DNA of 64,000 bases from Chlorobiaceae bacterium (lineage in GTDB: Bacteria > Bacteroidota > Chlorobiia > Chlorobiales > Chlorobiaceae). Below, in pieces: positions 1-7,958 of this stretch (the stretch's first letter is position 1; every line of letters starts with the position of its first letter). The stretch covers positions 1 to 64,000 of the forward strand of contig JAAXWX010000006.1 in NCBI GenBank assembly GCA_013334755.1. The letters are read 5' to 3'. The notes beneath the pieces were generated by a model. That model ran no database searches. It was not told the origin of the DNA and was given only the letters and a program-made list of their open reading frames with translations. The position numbers and the translations under genes are program-made.

Positions 1-162
1 TCCATTGACGATTGTGCCCACTTTCATAACATCAACTACATGCGGAGCATAAAAGTAAACGATATGAATCTGGCCAACTGGGCGCCAAACTTTTCAGAAT
101 ACTGCAAACTCTGCGAACAGCTTCACTCCTATCTGAAAGCCGATTCCGGCAAAATGAAATAA
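1..162 (+). CDS. C-terminal fragment of an unrecognised protein
   Basis: Frame 1 is open from the first base to a TAA at 160-162, giving the last 53 residues of a gene that starts outside the window. The fragment is rich in His, Cys and aromatic residues (for example CAHFHN and YCKLCEQL), which looks protein-like, but I recognise no family. It ends 3 bases before the stop codon of the converging HD-domain gene, so the two genes are packed tail to tail with no room for a separate terminator. The missing N-terminus would be needed to name it. Confidence 0.55.
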   Translation, partial: SIDDCAHFHNINYMRSIKVNDMNLANWAPNFSEYCKLCEQLHSYLKADSGKMK

Positions 163-165
163 AAG

Positions 166-723
166 CTACAGCTTCATCATCGGTAATGGATTGAACGGAT
201 GAGTTTTGAGCCGTTCGAGACTGAGCGCAGCAAGCATTTTATGGAATCCTGCGTTTGGAAAAGCATCCAGTACATCTGAAACAAAATCATCCGGCAGGCG
301 GAACCGGATCAGTCCGCCCGACAGGTCAATCAAGTCTGCCTTTCTGAACGGCTCAACCAGCCATGAAGGATTTTCCTGATAACGGGTAATCTTGTGATGT
401 TCACCGATCATAGCCTCTATTTCATTGCTCCATGACGCCTTATTGCTCTTTTCAAGATAACGGCGTGCAAGCAGTTGAGAAGGGAGCAGATAGTCGAAGG
501 TCTGTTCGCTCCATATCCCGAGATCGTGGAACACGGCAGCAATAGCGATTTTACCTTCTGCCTCTGTGCTCTCGTCAACAAGAGCACAGCAAAAATTAAA
601 AACACGCATGCAGTGATTACGGTAGGCATCATAATCAGCCCCTAACAATTGCTGATAACCTGCCAGGACATCATCAAGCAGAATAGAGTGAGAAACGTCA
701 AGCGAACGGTATTTTTTATTCAT
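166..723 (-). CDS. HD-domain phosphohydrolase-like protein
   Basis: A 185-residue protein with the order of motifs expected of a small HD-superfamily metal-dependent phosphohydrolase: an early His (YRNHCMRV, about residue 37), the HD pair in VFHDLG (about 67), a His pair in IGEHH (about 108) and a late Asp in KADLID (about 129). Members of this family hydrolyse phosphomonoesters or phosphodiesters, often of nucleotides; the substrate here cannot be read from sequence. Its start overlaps the stop of the upstream lipoprotein gene by 8 bases, so the two are probably translated from one mRNA. No signal peptide is visible, so it is likely cytoplasmic. Confidence 0.8.
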   Translation of the reverse strand: MNKKYRSLDVSHSILLDDVLAGYQQLLGADYDAYRNHCMRVFNFCCALVDESTEAEGKIAIAAVFHDLGIWSEQTFDYLLPSQLLARRYLEKSNKASWSNEIEAMIGEHHKITRYQENPSWLVEPFRKADLIDLSGGLIRFRLPDDFVSDVLDAFPNAGFHKMLAALSLERLKTHPFNPLPMMKL

Positions 724-1456
724 CTGCGCTTTTACCCGGACGTGCCATCTCTTTTTCCAGATCGACCTCCTTAATAGTATACCCTGCCGGCACTTCGAAT
801 TTTATGGATGGAACCGAGACATTTTCATCGATCCTTGCGGCCTTGATCGTCATGCCGGCCATCTGGGTTTTGAGAGAAATCTTTTTATAGAGTACCCCGT
901 ATACCCTCTCCTCTTTTCTCTCTTTGTTAAACGAGACGGAATATTTCGTACCGGTAACTCCGGCAACTTCTTCTGAACCCTCTTCGCGATAATCGAAATC
1001 CCTTTTCATCTGTTCGAGATCAAACTCCTTGACCATCTTCATGGCCATCTGCCTGGCCTTTCTCATGTCTGTTTTTGTTGCCACCTTGCTGGTCTCATCC
1101 TTGCCATTGACAATTTTTTCAACCTCATAGGAGATGAGATAATCGCCATCGGTGATATCCACCTTTTTTTCATGCGTTTTCATACCCATGATATTCGAAT
1201 CCGTCACGGTTTCTCTTGCCTCCTTGCGGCCGTAATCATCGAAATAAAGGGTTGAAACGCTTTTTATTCCCATTATTTCCATAGGCTCATAGGTAACAAC
1301 GCCTGATTGCAGCTCGTAACGTTTGGGCGTTGCAATGGATGAAGATTCAGTAGAACCTCCCGATGTTACAGAATCTGTTTTTTTGGCGCAGCCGGAGACG
1401 AGAGTCAGTGTTGACAAGAGTAAAACACCGGCGGTTCGTTTCAAGGTTGATTTCAT
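716..1456 (-). CDS. Putative outer-envelope lipoprotein
   Basis: A 246-residue protein with a classical lipoprotein signal: positively charged MKSTLKR, a hydrophobic core and a lipobox LVSGC with the Cys near residue 23, followed by a Ser/Gly/Thr-rich linker. The mature part is charged, rich in Lys/Glu/Thr and predicted to be mostly beta, with repeated phrases such as YELQSGVV and YFDDYGRKEARET. This resembles LolA/LolB-fold or DUF4412-like envelope proteins, but I cannot assign the family. It lies upstream of, and overlaps by 8 bases, the HD-domain gene, which suggests one operon. Lipidation is firmly supported; function is unknown. Confidence 0.72.
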   Translation of the reverse strand: MKSTLKRTAGVLLLSTLTLVSGCAKKTDSVTSGGSTESSSIATPKRYELQSGVVTYEPMEIMGIKSVSTLYFDDYGRKEARETVTDSNIMGMKTHEKKVDITDGDYLISYEVEKIVNGKDETSKVATKTDMRKARQMAMKMVKEFDLEQMKRDFDYREEGSEEVAGVTGTKYSVSFNKERKEERVYGVLYKKISLKTQMAGMTIKAARIDENVSVPSIKFEVPAGYTIKEVDLEKEMARPGKSADE

Positions 1457-1576
1457 TGATGTATATGGTCTTGTGTTAAAAAAGACTCATTCGGGACAAT
1501 GTACACGTATCACGAGGTATTATCAAATGGAGACACAGCCTGGAGCGTACGCTGAACCCGACTGGTATTGGATCGC

Positions 1577-2122
1577 TTACCGATATGGCCGGAATGGTCT
1601 GCTGGCGAAAACCCTGACCTCTGAGACGGCATAGAGCCTGTCGCCACCATGTGCAGATACTCTGAGATATCTGGCTCTCGACGGAATGAACCGTAACCCC
1701 GGAAGGTAGTGCCGGCTGCCTCTCTCGGTACTGACCGTTTCCATACCCCAGCCAATTTCACCAATTTGACTGTTCAGAAACAGCATTCTTGAGAAATACC
1801 GGCCGTCACGTGATGCTTCAATAATATAATTGTCGTTATTGTCTGCCTGCATGGCAATCCCGTCAACATTGTATACACCACCAAGGTCAATCTCGAATGA
1901 GACACGCGGATCAGACCAGTACACGCACTCTGGACCATCAAATGCGGAGCCCTGTTCAGGCATGTAGCCGTCAATAAGTAATTGAGCATCATTGCTGTAT
2001 TCACCATCTCCAAAGACTTCTACAGGGTTGATCGGCGCAGCCTGAAGCTGAGAAGAGGCCATGATGGCAAAACAGAAGAGTGAAATCCTGAACATAAATT
2101 TGCCGAATGCAATACGTCGCAT
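1577..2122 (-). CDS. Secreted discoidin (F5/8 type C)-like protein
   Basis: A 181-residue protein with an N-terminal signal peptide (basic start, hydrophobic stretch, cleavage probably after LQA near residue 28). The mature part reads like a single galactose-binding or discoidin-like jelly roll: a loop naming a displayed patch (DGPECVYWSDP), then FEIDLGGVYNVDGIAMQADN, then RYLRVSAHGGD and a final SEVRVFA strand. In the known family the phrase Ile-Asp-Leu-Gly marks the second strand and Arg-Tyr-(Leu/Val)-Arg a late strand; both are present. Such modules bind sugars or lipids at the cell surface. No catalytic domain is attached. The family call is by motif only. Confidence 0.65.
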   Translation of the reverse strand: MRRIAFGKFMFRISLFCFAIMASSQLQAAPINPVEVFGDGEYSNDAQLLIDGYMPEQGSAFDGPECVYWSDPRVSFEIDLGGVYNVDGIAMQADNNDNYIIEASRDGRYFSRMLFLNSQIGEIGWGMETVSTERGSRHYLPGLRFIPSRARYLRVSAHGGDRLYAVSEVRVFASRPFRPYR

Positions 2123-2216
2123 GAGAACCCTCCCTTGAATTGATTGTTACTGTAAAAAACCGCAGTACCTTTGAGTAAGCTGCCAGCCGGTTCGATCAAA
2201 CTTCAGATAAGGTAAT

Positions 2217-2828
2217 TTAATGGTCTCCAACAAGTTTTTTGCCAAAAAAACGGGCTTTTTTTCTGACACGGGCGCTCAGCTCCTGGTGCTGCTGCCGGGC
2301 AGCAAGACCGACAAAAAGTATACCGATTGTCCTGGCTCCGAGCATACCTGCCGCAGATTTAAGCGCTCTGGTGACATCTCCGGTAAACTTCGCAAGAAAT
2401 GCAGGGGCCGCAGATGAAGCTACAAGAACAGCCCGTTTTGTTTTCTTCGGACTACGGTTTTTCGGAGCAGGTGCTCCCCAGGGCCAGTATGCCGTACTGA
2501 CGAGACGTTCAAGAAACACTTTCATGACCGCCGTAACCGTCCCGGCATTCATCGGTGAACCAAGTATCAGGGCATCAGCCCAATCCAGCTCCTTAAAAAC
2601 ACTTTCCATATCATCATCAAGCACACACGCTCCATGCCGTAAACCCTCCCGCTGCGTGCAGCTTCTGCAATTGATGCAGAAGAGAAGATGCTTGTCGATT
2701 AAATACAGTTTCCTCGTCTGAGCACCCGCTTCCTTTGCAGAGGCAAGCATCTCATCAACAACCATATCTATGGTTCCCCCTTTCCGGTAACTGCCGACGA
2801 TAGCAAGGATATGTACCGGAGAGGTCAT
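2217..2828 (-). CDS. Flavodoxin-like NAD(P)H-dependent FMN reductase
   Basis: The protein (203 residues from the chosen start) begins with the beta strand and phosphate loop of the flavodoxin fold, ILAIVGSYRKGGT, which binds FMN phosphate, followed by a Cys cluster (CINCRSCTQ) and the GSPMNAGTVTAVMKVFLER segment typical of iron-sulfur-flavoprotein/NADPH-dependent FMN reductases. The Cys spacing C-x2-C-x2-C suggests a bound cluster or redox cysteines, but it is shorter than the classical ISF motif. I prefer the ATG at 2828 because AAGGA sits 6 bases before it; the ORF track start at 2855 is a GTG nine codons upstream. The gene is divergent from the chlorosome gene across a 340-base gap. Confidence 0.75.
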   Translation of the reverse strand: MTSPVHILAIVGSYRKGGTIDMVVDEMLASAKEAGAQTRKLYLIDKHLLFCINCRSCTQREGLRHGACVLDDDMESVFKELDWADALILGSPMNAGTVTAVMKVFLERLVSTAYWPWGAPAPKNRSPKKTKRAVLVASSAAPAFLAKFTGDVTRALKSAAGMLGARTIGILFVGLAARQQHQELSARVRKKARFFGKKLVGDH

Positions 2829-3169
2829 ATGTATTCCTTTTTCTGTTTTTTTCACTCTCTTTCCGTCGATACAAATAAAATACTGTTCAGCAACATCCTT
2901 CGGTTACACTCTCTTCTCCTTAACCGATATTCTGCAAATATATCTTAACCTTACTAAAAATTGACAGGTGTTTTCACAGGCTTCACAAAAGGGATTTATC
3001 CAAAGAAAAGAGAGAAAATGGAAAAACAGAGCTTCTCCTGGATTTATTGCTTGGATTGAAGGAATACTTTGTACTTTGGGTTATAAACTAATTATGCCAC
3101 AACAGGCTATTACTACCGAATTCGTTTTCACCAACATTTGTTTTATCAACCACTAATAATAAAAAAACC
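2829..3169. other. Intergenic region upstream of the chlorosome gene
   Basis: About 340 bases separate two divergent genes. A TTGACA hexamer lies at 2961-2966, but no good -10 box follows at 17 bases. A second possibility is TATAAA near 3082 with a weak TTGAAG about 20 bases upstream. The leader just before the chlorosome ATG is A-rich (aataataaaaaaacc) and lacks a Shine-Dalgarno sequence. The 62-codon plus-strand ORF at 2968-3156 has no family features and is probably chance. No repeat or RNA gene is visible. Confidence 0.4.
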
Positions 3170-3397
3170 ATGTCAAACGAATCAATCAATGATTTCTCGG
3201 TTGCCCTTAACAATCTTTTGAAAACTGTCGGCACACTTGCACAGCAGCAAATTGAACTCTTGAACATCGGAATCAAGGCAGCAGGGCAGGTTATTGAACC
3301 TCTTGTCAAAACATCCTCTGATCTTTTGGGCAACGTTCTCAATACGGTCGGCCAGGTTGTCCAGAACATCACAAGCGCTCTGGCACCTAAAAAGTAA
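3170..3397 (+). CDS. csmB: Chlorosome envelope protein, CsmB/CsmF family
   Basis: A 75-residue protein, the usual length of chlorosome envelope proteins CsmB and CsmF. It is one long amphipathic/hydrophobic stretch with the pattern NNLLKTVGTLAQQQIELLN, a central VIEPLVKTSSDLLGN segment, and a C-terminus ending in APKK. In green sulfur bacteria these proteins sit in the lipid monolayer around the bacteriochlorophyll aggregates and are structural rather than catalytic. CsmB and CsmF are paralogs of nearly equal length, so the exact symbol is less certain than the family. It is transcribed alone: a strong hairpin terminator follows 20 bases after the stop. The lack of a Shine-Dalgarno sequence is notable for a protein expected to be abundant. 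Confidence 0.85.
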   Translation: MSNESINDFSVALNNLLKTVGTLAQQQIELLNIGIKAAGQVIEPLVKTSSDLLGNVLNTVGQVVQNITSALAPKK

Positions 3398-3413
3398 AAA
3401 CTGTTTTTTTACT

Positions 3414-3456
3414 GAAAAAAGCACCTTATGCATCAGGCATCAGGTGCTTTTTTTGT
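3414..3456. terminator. Bidirectional intrinsic terminator after csmB
   Basis: AGCACCT (3420-3426) pairs with AGGTGCT (3442-3448), with an A-run before the stem and a T-run after it. It therefore works in both directions and can end both csmB and the converging SRPBCC gene. The loop contains an ATGCATCAGGCATC near-repeat. Confidence 0.85.
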
Positions 3457-3475
3457 TTACGAGCCTGACAATCAG

Positions 3476-3946
3476 TTACAGTGCTTTGAAGCTCTCCTGC
3501 AGGTTGGAAAGATAATGCTCTACCATGCCGGTAAATTCCAAGACCACCAGCGGAGAAATGATGAATTCCAGAAAGGAGGGAAAGTCAACCGTCAAATCGC
3601 CTTTTGAAGTGAAGGAAACCTTTGTACCACTCTCTTTCGGTGTAATCGTCCACTCGCCTTGCACAATGGCGTTGCCAACTCCCGAAACCGGCATCCAGTC
3701 AACTTTCAGGGTAGCGGGATCAGAGGTATAGCGGCAAGCGTAGACGGTCTGCTGCAGTGTGTAACTGCCAATACCGATTTTTTCCATCTCCCAGCGGAAA
3801 GCGTTGTCACCAAGATCGACAAGCTGATCTACTTTCGGAAAATGTGAGGCTGAACGAGGAACATCGGCAAGCAATCCAAAGACTTTCTCAGGAGTGCAGG
3901 GGGTCTCGAAAGCCTTTTGAATGTTAACTTTTACAGAGAATGCCAT
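3476..3946 (-). CDS. SRPBCC (START-like) family protein
   Basis: A 156-residue protein with the usual layout of small polyketide-cyclase/START-like proteins: an N-terminal strand (VNIQKAFETPCTPEKVFGLLAD) where the protein first curls over its pocket, a run of beta strands (RWEMEKIGIG, TLKVDWMPVSG, GEWTITPKESGTKVSF) and a long C-terminal helix closing the cavity. The family binds hydrophobic ligands such as lipids, pigments or polyketides. Facing csmB tail to tail is suggestive, because chlorosomes are full of hydrophobic pigments and lipids, but a pigment role is inference only. Its start lies 4 bases from the stop of the upstream L,D-transpeptidase gene, so they may be cotranscribed. Confidence 0.72.
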   Translation of the reverse strand: MAFSVKVNIQKAFETPCTPEKVFGLLADVPRSASHFPKVDQLVDLGDNAFRWEMEKIGIGSYTLQQTVYACRYTSDPATLKVDWMPVSGVGNAIVQGEWTITPKESGTKVSFTSKGDLTVDFPSFLEFIISPLVVLEFTGMVEHYLSNLQESFKAL

Positions 3947-3950
3947 AGTT

Positions 3951-5627
3951 TTACAAGCCGCAGCTTTCCGCTTTATATTGAGGAACAGGTTTATTGAGTG
4001 CTTTCAATAATTTTTCATCGCGGTTGTATACATCGTCATGGAAAAAAAGCTCGTCACCTTCAGCGACGGCTGTAAGGTAAACAAGAATAACAGGAACCCG
4101 TTTTGGAAGTAATACCGTTCTTGTTTTTCCGGTTTTGATAGCTTCAAGAATCTTCGTTCTGTTCCAGTGGAGAGTATCCTGCAAAACCAGAGCGGCAAGA
4201 TCTACCGGGTTTTCAACCCTGACACACCCTGAACTGAAGGTTCTTGTACTCTCTTCAAACAGCTCCTTGTTGGGGGTATCATGCAGGTAGACAATATATT
4301 TGTTCGGAAGCATGAATTTGATCCTTCCGAGTGCGCCATGATCTCCGGCACTCTGTTGCAGACGATAGGGGAAGTTCCCGGCCGAGTACTGAGACCAGTT
4401 AACCGATGCCGGATCAACGACACGTCCATTCTGGTCAATAATCTTCAGTTTTTTACGATTAAGATATGAGGCACTTTTGCGGAGTGCGGGAAGCGCATCT
4501 TTGGCAAGAATGGTCGGAGGAATAACCCAGCGGGGATTGATAATGATATACTGCATATCAGCCTTGAAAAGGGGGGTTTCACGCTCTGGTTTTCCGACAA
4601 TGACCCGTGTATCCCACTGGTTATGACCATTTTCGACATACCGCAGGGTAAAGCCGGGTATGTTCACAATAATGGCTGTCGGTTCGATATTACCTAAAAA
4701 CCATCGGTGCCGTTCAAGGTTTATGCGTATTTTGTCGATATAACGATCCACAGGAATATTCATGACACGGAGTGTGGCCGTGCCTGCCACTCCATCAGCC
4801 TGCATGCCGTTCCGTTTCTGAAACCGCTTGACAGCATCAACAAGCTCTCTGTTGTAGACCGTTGATGTATCTGCATTAAGGGCATCGATATCACCCGATA
4901 TTTTGAGTCGTTTCCTCAACACATGAACTCGCTTCTCCCTTGCCCCCTCCTGCAATCTGGAGCCTTCCGCTATAACCGGCCAGCCGCCTTTACGCTCAAT
5001 ACTGCGATACTGAGCAAGCCTTTTTCGGAGCTGATCATACGTTGGATGCTGTAATCGAATGTCTTTCAAAGCGACAGCTATCTGACCCAGGGCAATGGCA
5101 TGTTGAAGCCGGTATTCAAGAATGCTGCGGTTTCTCTCATTATGAAAGTTCCAGTGTGTATCAAGGGTTTCAGGATCAACCTTTCCATAACGGAGATGAT
5201 CGGCAAGGGTAAGAAAGGAATCGGTCATGAGCATGTCGTAACAGGCTGTCAACTCAGGTGTTGCTGGTGGCTTGGTGTACAACTCCCTGATTTCCCGGAT
5301 ATGATAATCTGCCGGATCAAGTCCGTCTTCAACGCACTCCTCTACAGCATTCATCAAATCGGCAACCATCGTCCGCTTTGTCCATACAGGCTGAAAACCC
5401 CGGGCTGCATAAAAACGCTCAAGCCTGATGTTGAAAATAGTCTTTTCGCTGCCACCTGCCAGACTCTTCTGCTTAAGCAAACGGTCAAAACGAGCACGAA
5501 TCTTCTCAGCAATGCCAACCTGCAGCTCTTTCTGCAGCTGATGCTGCTCCACTTGCGTGGCAGCGGGTTTAACCTGAACGGGTTTTACCGGGCTGAAGGC
5601 AAGCCAGAAAAGAAGAATACCGGTCAT
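3951..5627 (-). CDS. L,D-transpeptidase, YcbB/LdtD type
   Basis: A 558-residue protein of the large YcbB/LdtD class. In order: a short hydrophobic N-terminal segment (a signal or anchor truncated by the start choice), a helical scaffold domain (RLERFYAARGFQPVWT, then LTLADHLRYGKVDP), a peptidoglycan-binding segment (AVKRFQKRNGMQADGVAGTAT, about residues 263-283) and a C-terminal YkuD catalytic domain with HDTPNKELF and SSGCVRV, where Cys near 468 is the nucleophile. These enzymes make 3-3 crosslinks between meso-diaminopimelate residues in the periplasm. It lies 15 bases downstream of a second, smaller transpeptidase gene. The final Cys (SCGL) is unusual. Confidence 0.9.
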   Translation of the reverse strand: MTGILLFWLAFSPVKPVQVKPAATQVEQHQLQKELQVGIAEKIRARFDRLLKQKSLAGGSEKTIFNIRLERFYAARGFQPVWTKRTMVADLMNAVEECVEDGLDPADYHIREIRELYTKPPATPELTACYDMLMTDSFLTLADHLRYGKVDPETLDTHWNFHNERNRSILEYRLQHAIALGQIAVALKDIRLQHPTYDQLRKRLAQYRSIERKGGWPVIAEGSRLQEGAREKRVHVLRKRLKISGDIDALNADTSTVYNRELVDAVKRFQKRNGMQADGVAGTATLRVMNIPVDRYIDKIRINLERHRWFLGNIEPTAIIVNIPGFTLRYVENGHNQWDTRVIVGKPERETPLFKADMQYIIINPRWVIPPTILAKDALPALRKSASYLNRKKLKIIDQNGRVVDPASVNWSQYSAGNFPYRLQQSAGDHGALGRIKFMLPNKYIVYLHDTPNKELFEESTRTFSSGCVRVENPVDLAALVLQDTLHWNRTKILEAIKTGKTRTVLLPKRVPVILVYLTAVAEGDELFFHDDVYNRDEKLLKALNKPVPQYKAESCGL

Positions 5628-5642
5628 ATGTTGCTTTATACG

Positions 5643-6374
5643 TTAAGAAACATGATCAGAAAAGAGCTGACGACGGGCAAGATCAGGAGTAAGTATAGTA
5701 GACTTGCTTGCGTAATCTCTGCCAGCATGGTAAATGAAGAGACAACTTCCACCTTTGATAAGATCAATGACCTGTTGAAAACTGTCGAATGAGATAGCCG
5801 GACACCCCTCACTCCTGCCGAGACGCCCATATTTTCTTATATAATCGTAAGAAACATAATCCGCACCATGGATGACAATACTTCTTGATTCAGCATTGTC
5901 GTTAATTCCCCGTTCCATGCCCTGAAGCCTGAGCGAATAACCGTTCTTGCCATCATAGGTATTGCCTGTTGTATAAAAGCCAAGACTGCTTTGACGGGAA
6001 CCAGGGGCGTTTGAAAAACTCTGGGCGTAATTATCGCCGCTGCCTCTGCCATGCGCAACAAGCCCTGAATACAGCAACCTGCCACGGTTGACATCAATGA
6101 CAAAAAGTCGTTCATCGACTGATGGCCTGTTAAAATCAATAACCGTGAGAATACCATCACGGCCTACCTTGCCCTGCTCTTTGAGTGAATGATATCCGGC
6201 AAGCGCCATGCTGAGCACCTGCGAACTTATCTTGTCTCTGAGTTCAGGAAATTTTGAGAATACGGAACTGTTTTTCTTGAATGGATTTAAATCAAAAGTC
6301 ACCGACTGCCCTTTTACGGGAAACGCCATCATAAGCATCATGAAAAGCATGATAATCAATCGAATCATAAGCAT
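5643..6374 (-). CDS. Murein L,D-transpeptidase catalytic domain protein (YkuD_2 type)
   Basis: A 243-residue exported protein: a Met-rich hydrophobic signal sequence ending near VKG, then a single domain with DFNRPSVDERLFVIDVNRGRLL, VAHGRGSG, SIVIHGADYVS and GRSEGCPAI. The His in IHGADY and Cys in SEGCPA match the catalytic pair of the YkuD_2 (DUF4476-like lipobox-free) transpeptidase-like family, which differs from the classical YkuD domain of the downstream gene. Probably acts on peptidoglycan peptides in the periplasm. The SS.GFYTTGNTY stretch before the active site is also typical of the family. It is the first gene of a two-gene transpeptidase unit. Confidence 0.85.
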   Translation of the reverse strand: MLMIRLIIMLFMMLMMAFPVKGQSVTFDLNPFKKNSSVFSKFPELRDKISSQVLSMALAGYHSLKEQGKVGRDGILTVIDFNRPSVDERLFVIDVNRGRLLYSGLVAHGRGSGDNYAQSFSNAPGSRQSSLGFYTTGNTYDGKNGYSLRLQGMERGINDNAESRSIVIHGADYVSYDYIRKYGRLGRSEGCPAISFDSFQQVIDLIKGGSCLFIYHAGRDYASKSTILTPDLARRQLFSDHVS

Positions 6375-6482
6375 CAGGGATATGTGTTAACCCGGCAAGA
6401 CGTCGAGAATAAATAGATAAAAAAGATAAGTTATTTTTCGGTATGGTCAAATCGACAGATTTCCTGCCTCTCCCTCAGCAGC

Positions 6483-7064
6483 TCAGGAATGATCTATAGA
6501 CGGAGGCTGAAACTGCACCGGAGCTTCAGCAATTTTCCTGTACAGCCTCACATGGAACAGATGTTGAGGCCAGTTAAGCAAAAACGTGGCAAGCGCTTCC
6601 CACATCGATACCCATGCTACAATGGTCAGCCCTTCGGCAAAAACAGAGTTGAGAAATGATGGTGTCCCTCTCAACGCAACAAGATGATTGACCCACAAGG
6701 AAATCCCGAGAATAACAATGCCGATAACAAGAAGGGTGACCGATTTTCTCAGCATTTTGTTCATAACTGCAAGTTCGAGCTCCCGCTGGTACATGAAAAA
6801 TTTATGGACACTGGTACGTACCCGCAGCATAAATTCTTCGGAAGGATAACGCTCGAACATGAACCTGATCACAAAATCACCCCGGCCTATCTCACGCACA
6901 CACTCGGTGAGGTAATACACAAGATCTTCATCAAGATCTTTTTTATGGTATGGAGCTGTTTTATCAAAATCCTCGTACAAATCCTCAACCCGGCGTGCTG
7001 CAACATCAATAATAACGAGTCCATCCTGAGTCTTCTCGTACCGGTCAACGATTCTTTTTTTCAC
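6483..7064 (-). CDS. Hypothetical protein with two C-terminal membrane segments
   Basis: A 193-residue protein I do not recognise. The first 105 residues are soluble and charged (VEDLYEDFDK, YYLTECVREIGRGDFVIRFMFERYPSEEF). They are followed by two hydrophobic segments, SVTLLVIGIVILGISLWVNHLVAL (about 109-132) and a second around LTIVAWVSMWEALATFLLNW. The C-terminus is short and probably cytoplasmic. The gene starts 19 bases after the stop of the SIMPL gene with the same orientation, so the two are likely one transcript. The layout suggests a membrane-anchored regulatory or scaffold protein; no function can be claimed. Confidence 0.65.
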   Translation of the reverse strand: MKKRIVDRYEKTQDGLVIIDVAARRVEDLYEDFDKTAPYHKKDLDEDLVYYLTECVREIGRGDFVIRFMFERYPSEEFMLRVRTSVHKFFMYQRELELAVMNKMLRKSVTLLVIGIVILGISLWVNHLVALRGTPSFLNSVFAEGLTIVAWVSMWEALATFLLNWPQHLFHVRLYRKIAEAPVQFQPPSIDHS

Positions 7065-7083
7065 TCCTTCCCACCCCCCGGGG

Positions 7084-7824
7084 TTACTTGCTGGCAGGCG
7101 AAGCGATAAAACGCCAGCGGGTATTAACCGTAACGATGATATCCTGTTCAGAAGGGGCTATTTCAGTCGGGGCTGGAGCCGGAGCCGCCTTCATTGCCAT
7201 TGCCTCCATGACCGGTCTGCCTCCAAACACCGGTTGACTGACGCTGACCTCGATCAACTGACCGAGATGTCCCCCGGCTGCACTGGCCATTATTGCAGCA
7301 TCCCTTCGGGCGTTGCTGACCGCAGCCGCAAGAGCCTGCTGACGAAGCCCTTCATAAACACTTGATGAAAACATGATGTTCTGCACCTCATCTGCCCCTG
7401 CCTGCACGGCGGCATCAATGACCCGTCCGACAGTGCCGAGGTTGCGCACCTTCACCATGATCGTATGACGTGCACTGTATCCCTTCAGCAGACTCTTCCC
7501 AAGCACCTGGTCCCACTCCCAGAGGGGAGAAACCGTATAACTTGCAGTTGGTGCATCTTCAAGAGGAATGCCTGCCGTCCGGAGAGCACTCTGCACATGG
7601 CGGTACTTCCCGGCAGTCTCGGCCGCAGCTTTATCTGCCGTTTTTGCGTCCGATTTTACCACGACCCCGAACTCCGCCATATCGGGCTTTACCGAAACCG
7701 TTCCTGCAGCCGATACAACTACCTGTCTTTCCTCTGCTCGTGCCGTGAGAGAGATCCCTGCCATTACGGCAAACAAAAAGAAACTGAAGAAAAACAGCTT
7801 TGTTTTCAGTAATACGTTTTCCAT
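7084..7824 (-). CDS. Exported SIMPL-domain protein (DUF541, BP26/OMP28-like)
   Basis: A 246-residue protein with a signal peptide (long Phe-rich core, likely cut after TARA near residue 30). The mature part follows the SIMPL pattern: VVVSAAGTVSVKPDMAEFGVVVKS at the start, KGYSARHTIMVKVRNLGTVGRVIDAAVQAGADEVQNIMFS in the middle, then the ALAAAVSNARRDAAIMASAAG helix and LGQLIEVSVS. Known members are periplasmic or outer-membrane associated and form ring-like oligomers (BP26); the role is unclear. An Ala/Pro-rich linker lies before the final strand. It sits upstream of the 193-residue membrane protein. Confidence 0.85.
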   Translation of the reverse strand: MENVLLKTKLFFFSFFLFAVMAGISLTARAEERQVVVSAAGTVSVKPDMAEFGVVVKSDAKTADKAAAETAGKYRHVQSALRTAGIPLEDAPTASYTVSPLWEWDQVLGKSLLKGYSARHTIMVKVRNLGTVGRVIDAAVQAGADEVQNIMFSSSVYEGLRQQALAAAVSNARRDAAIMASAAGGHLGQLIEVSVSQPVFGGRPVMEAMAMKAAPAPAPTEIAPSEQDIIVTVNTRWRFIASPASK

Positions 7825-7958
7825 GTATCCATCATCAGTGTTAGCGGGTTATACGGCATACATCAACCAAAAAATTTTAACAAACAGGTCAAACCGTGAA
7901 GTCTTATAAAAAAATCAACATATTTCAAGCCGGTTTGCCGAAGTGTGGACGTCGACGG

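Noticed and set aside
2239-2721. 160-codon plus-strand ORF over the flavodoxin-like gene
   Set aside because: It is opposite a gene with an intact FMN loop, and its Ser/Cys/Arg-rich text has no motif.
2968-3156. 62-codon ORF upstream of csmB
   Set aside because: No ribosome-binding site or family features; most likely chance in an AT-rich promoter region.
5100-5792. 230-codon plus-strand ORF over the L,D-transpeptidase genes
   Set aside because: It is opposite two genes with intact catalytic motifs and has no family features.
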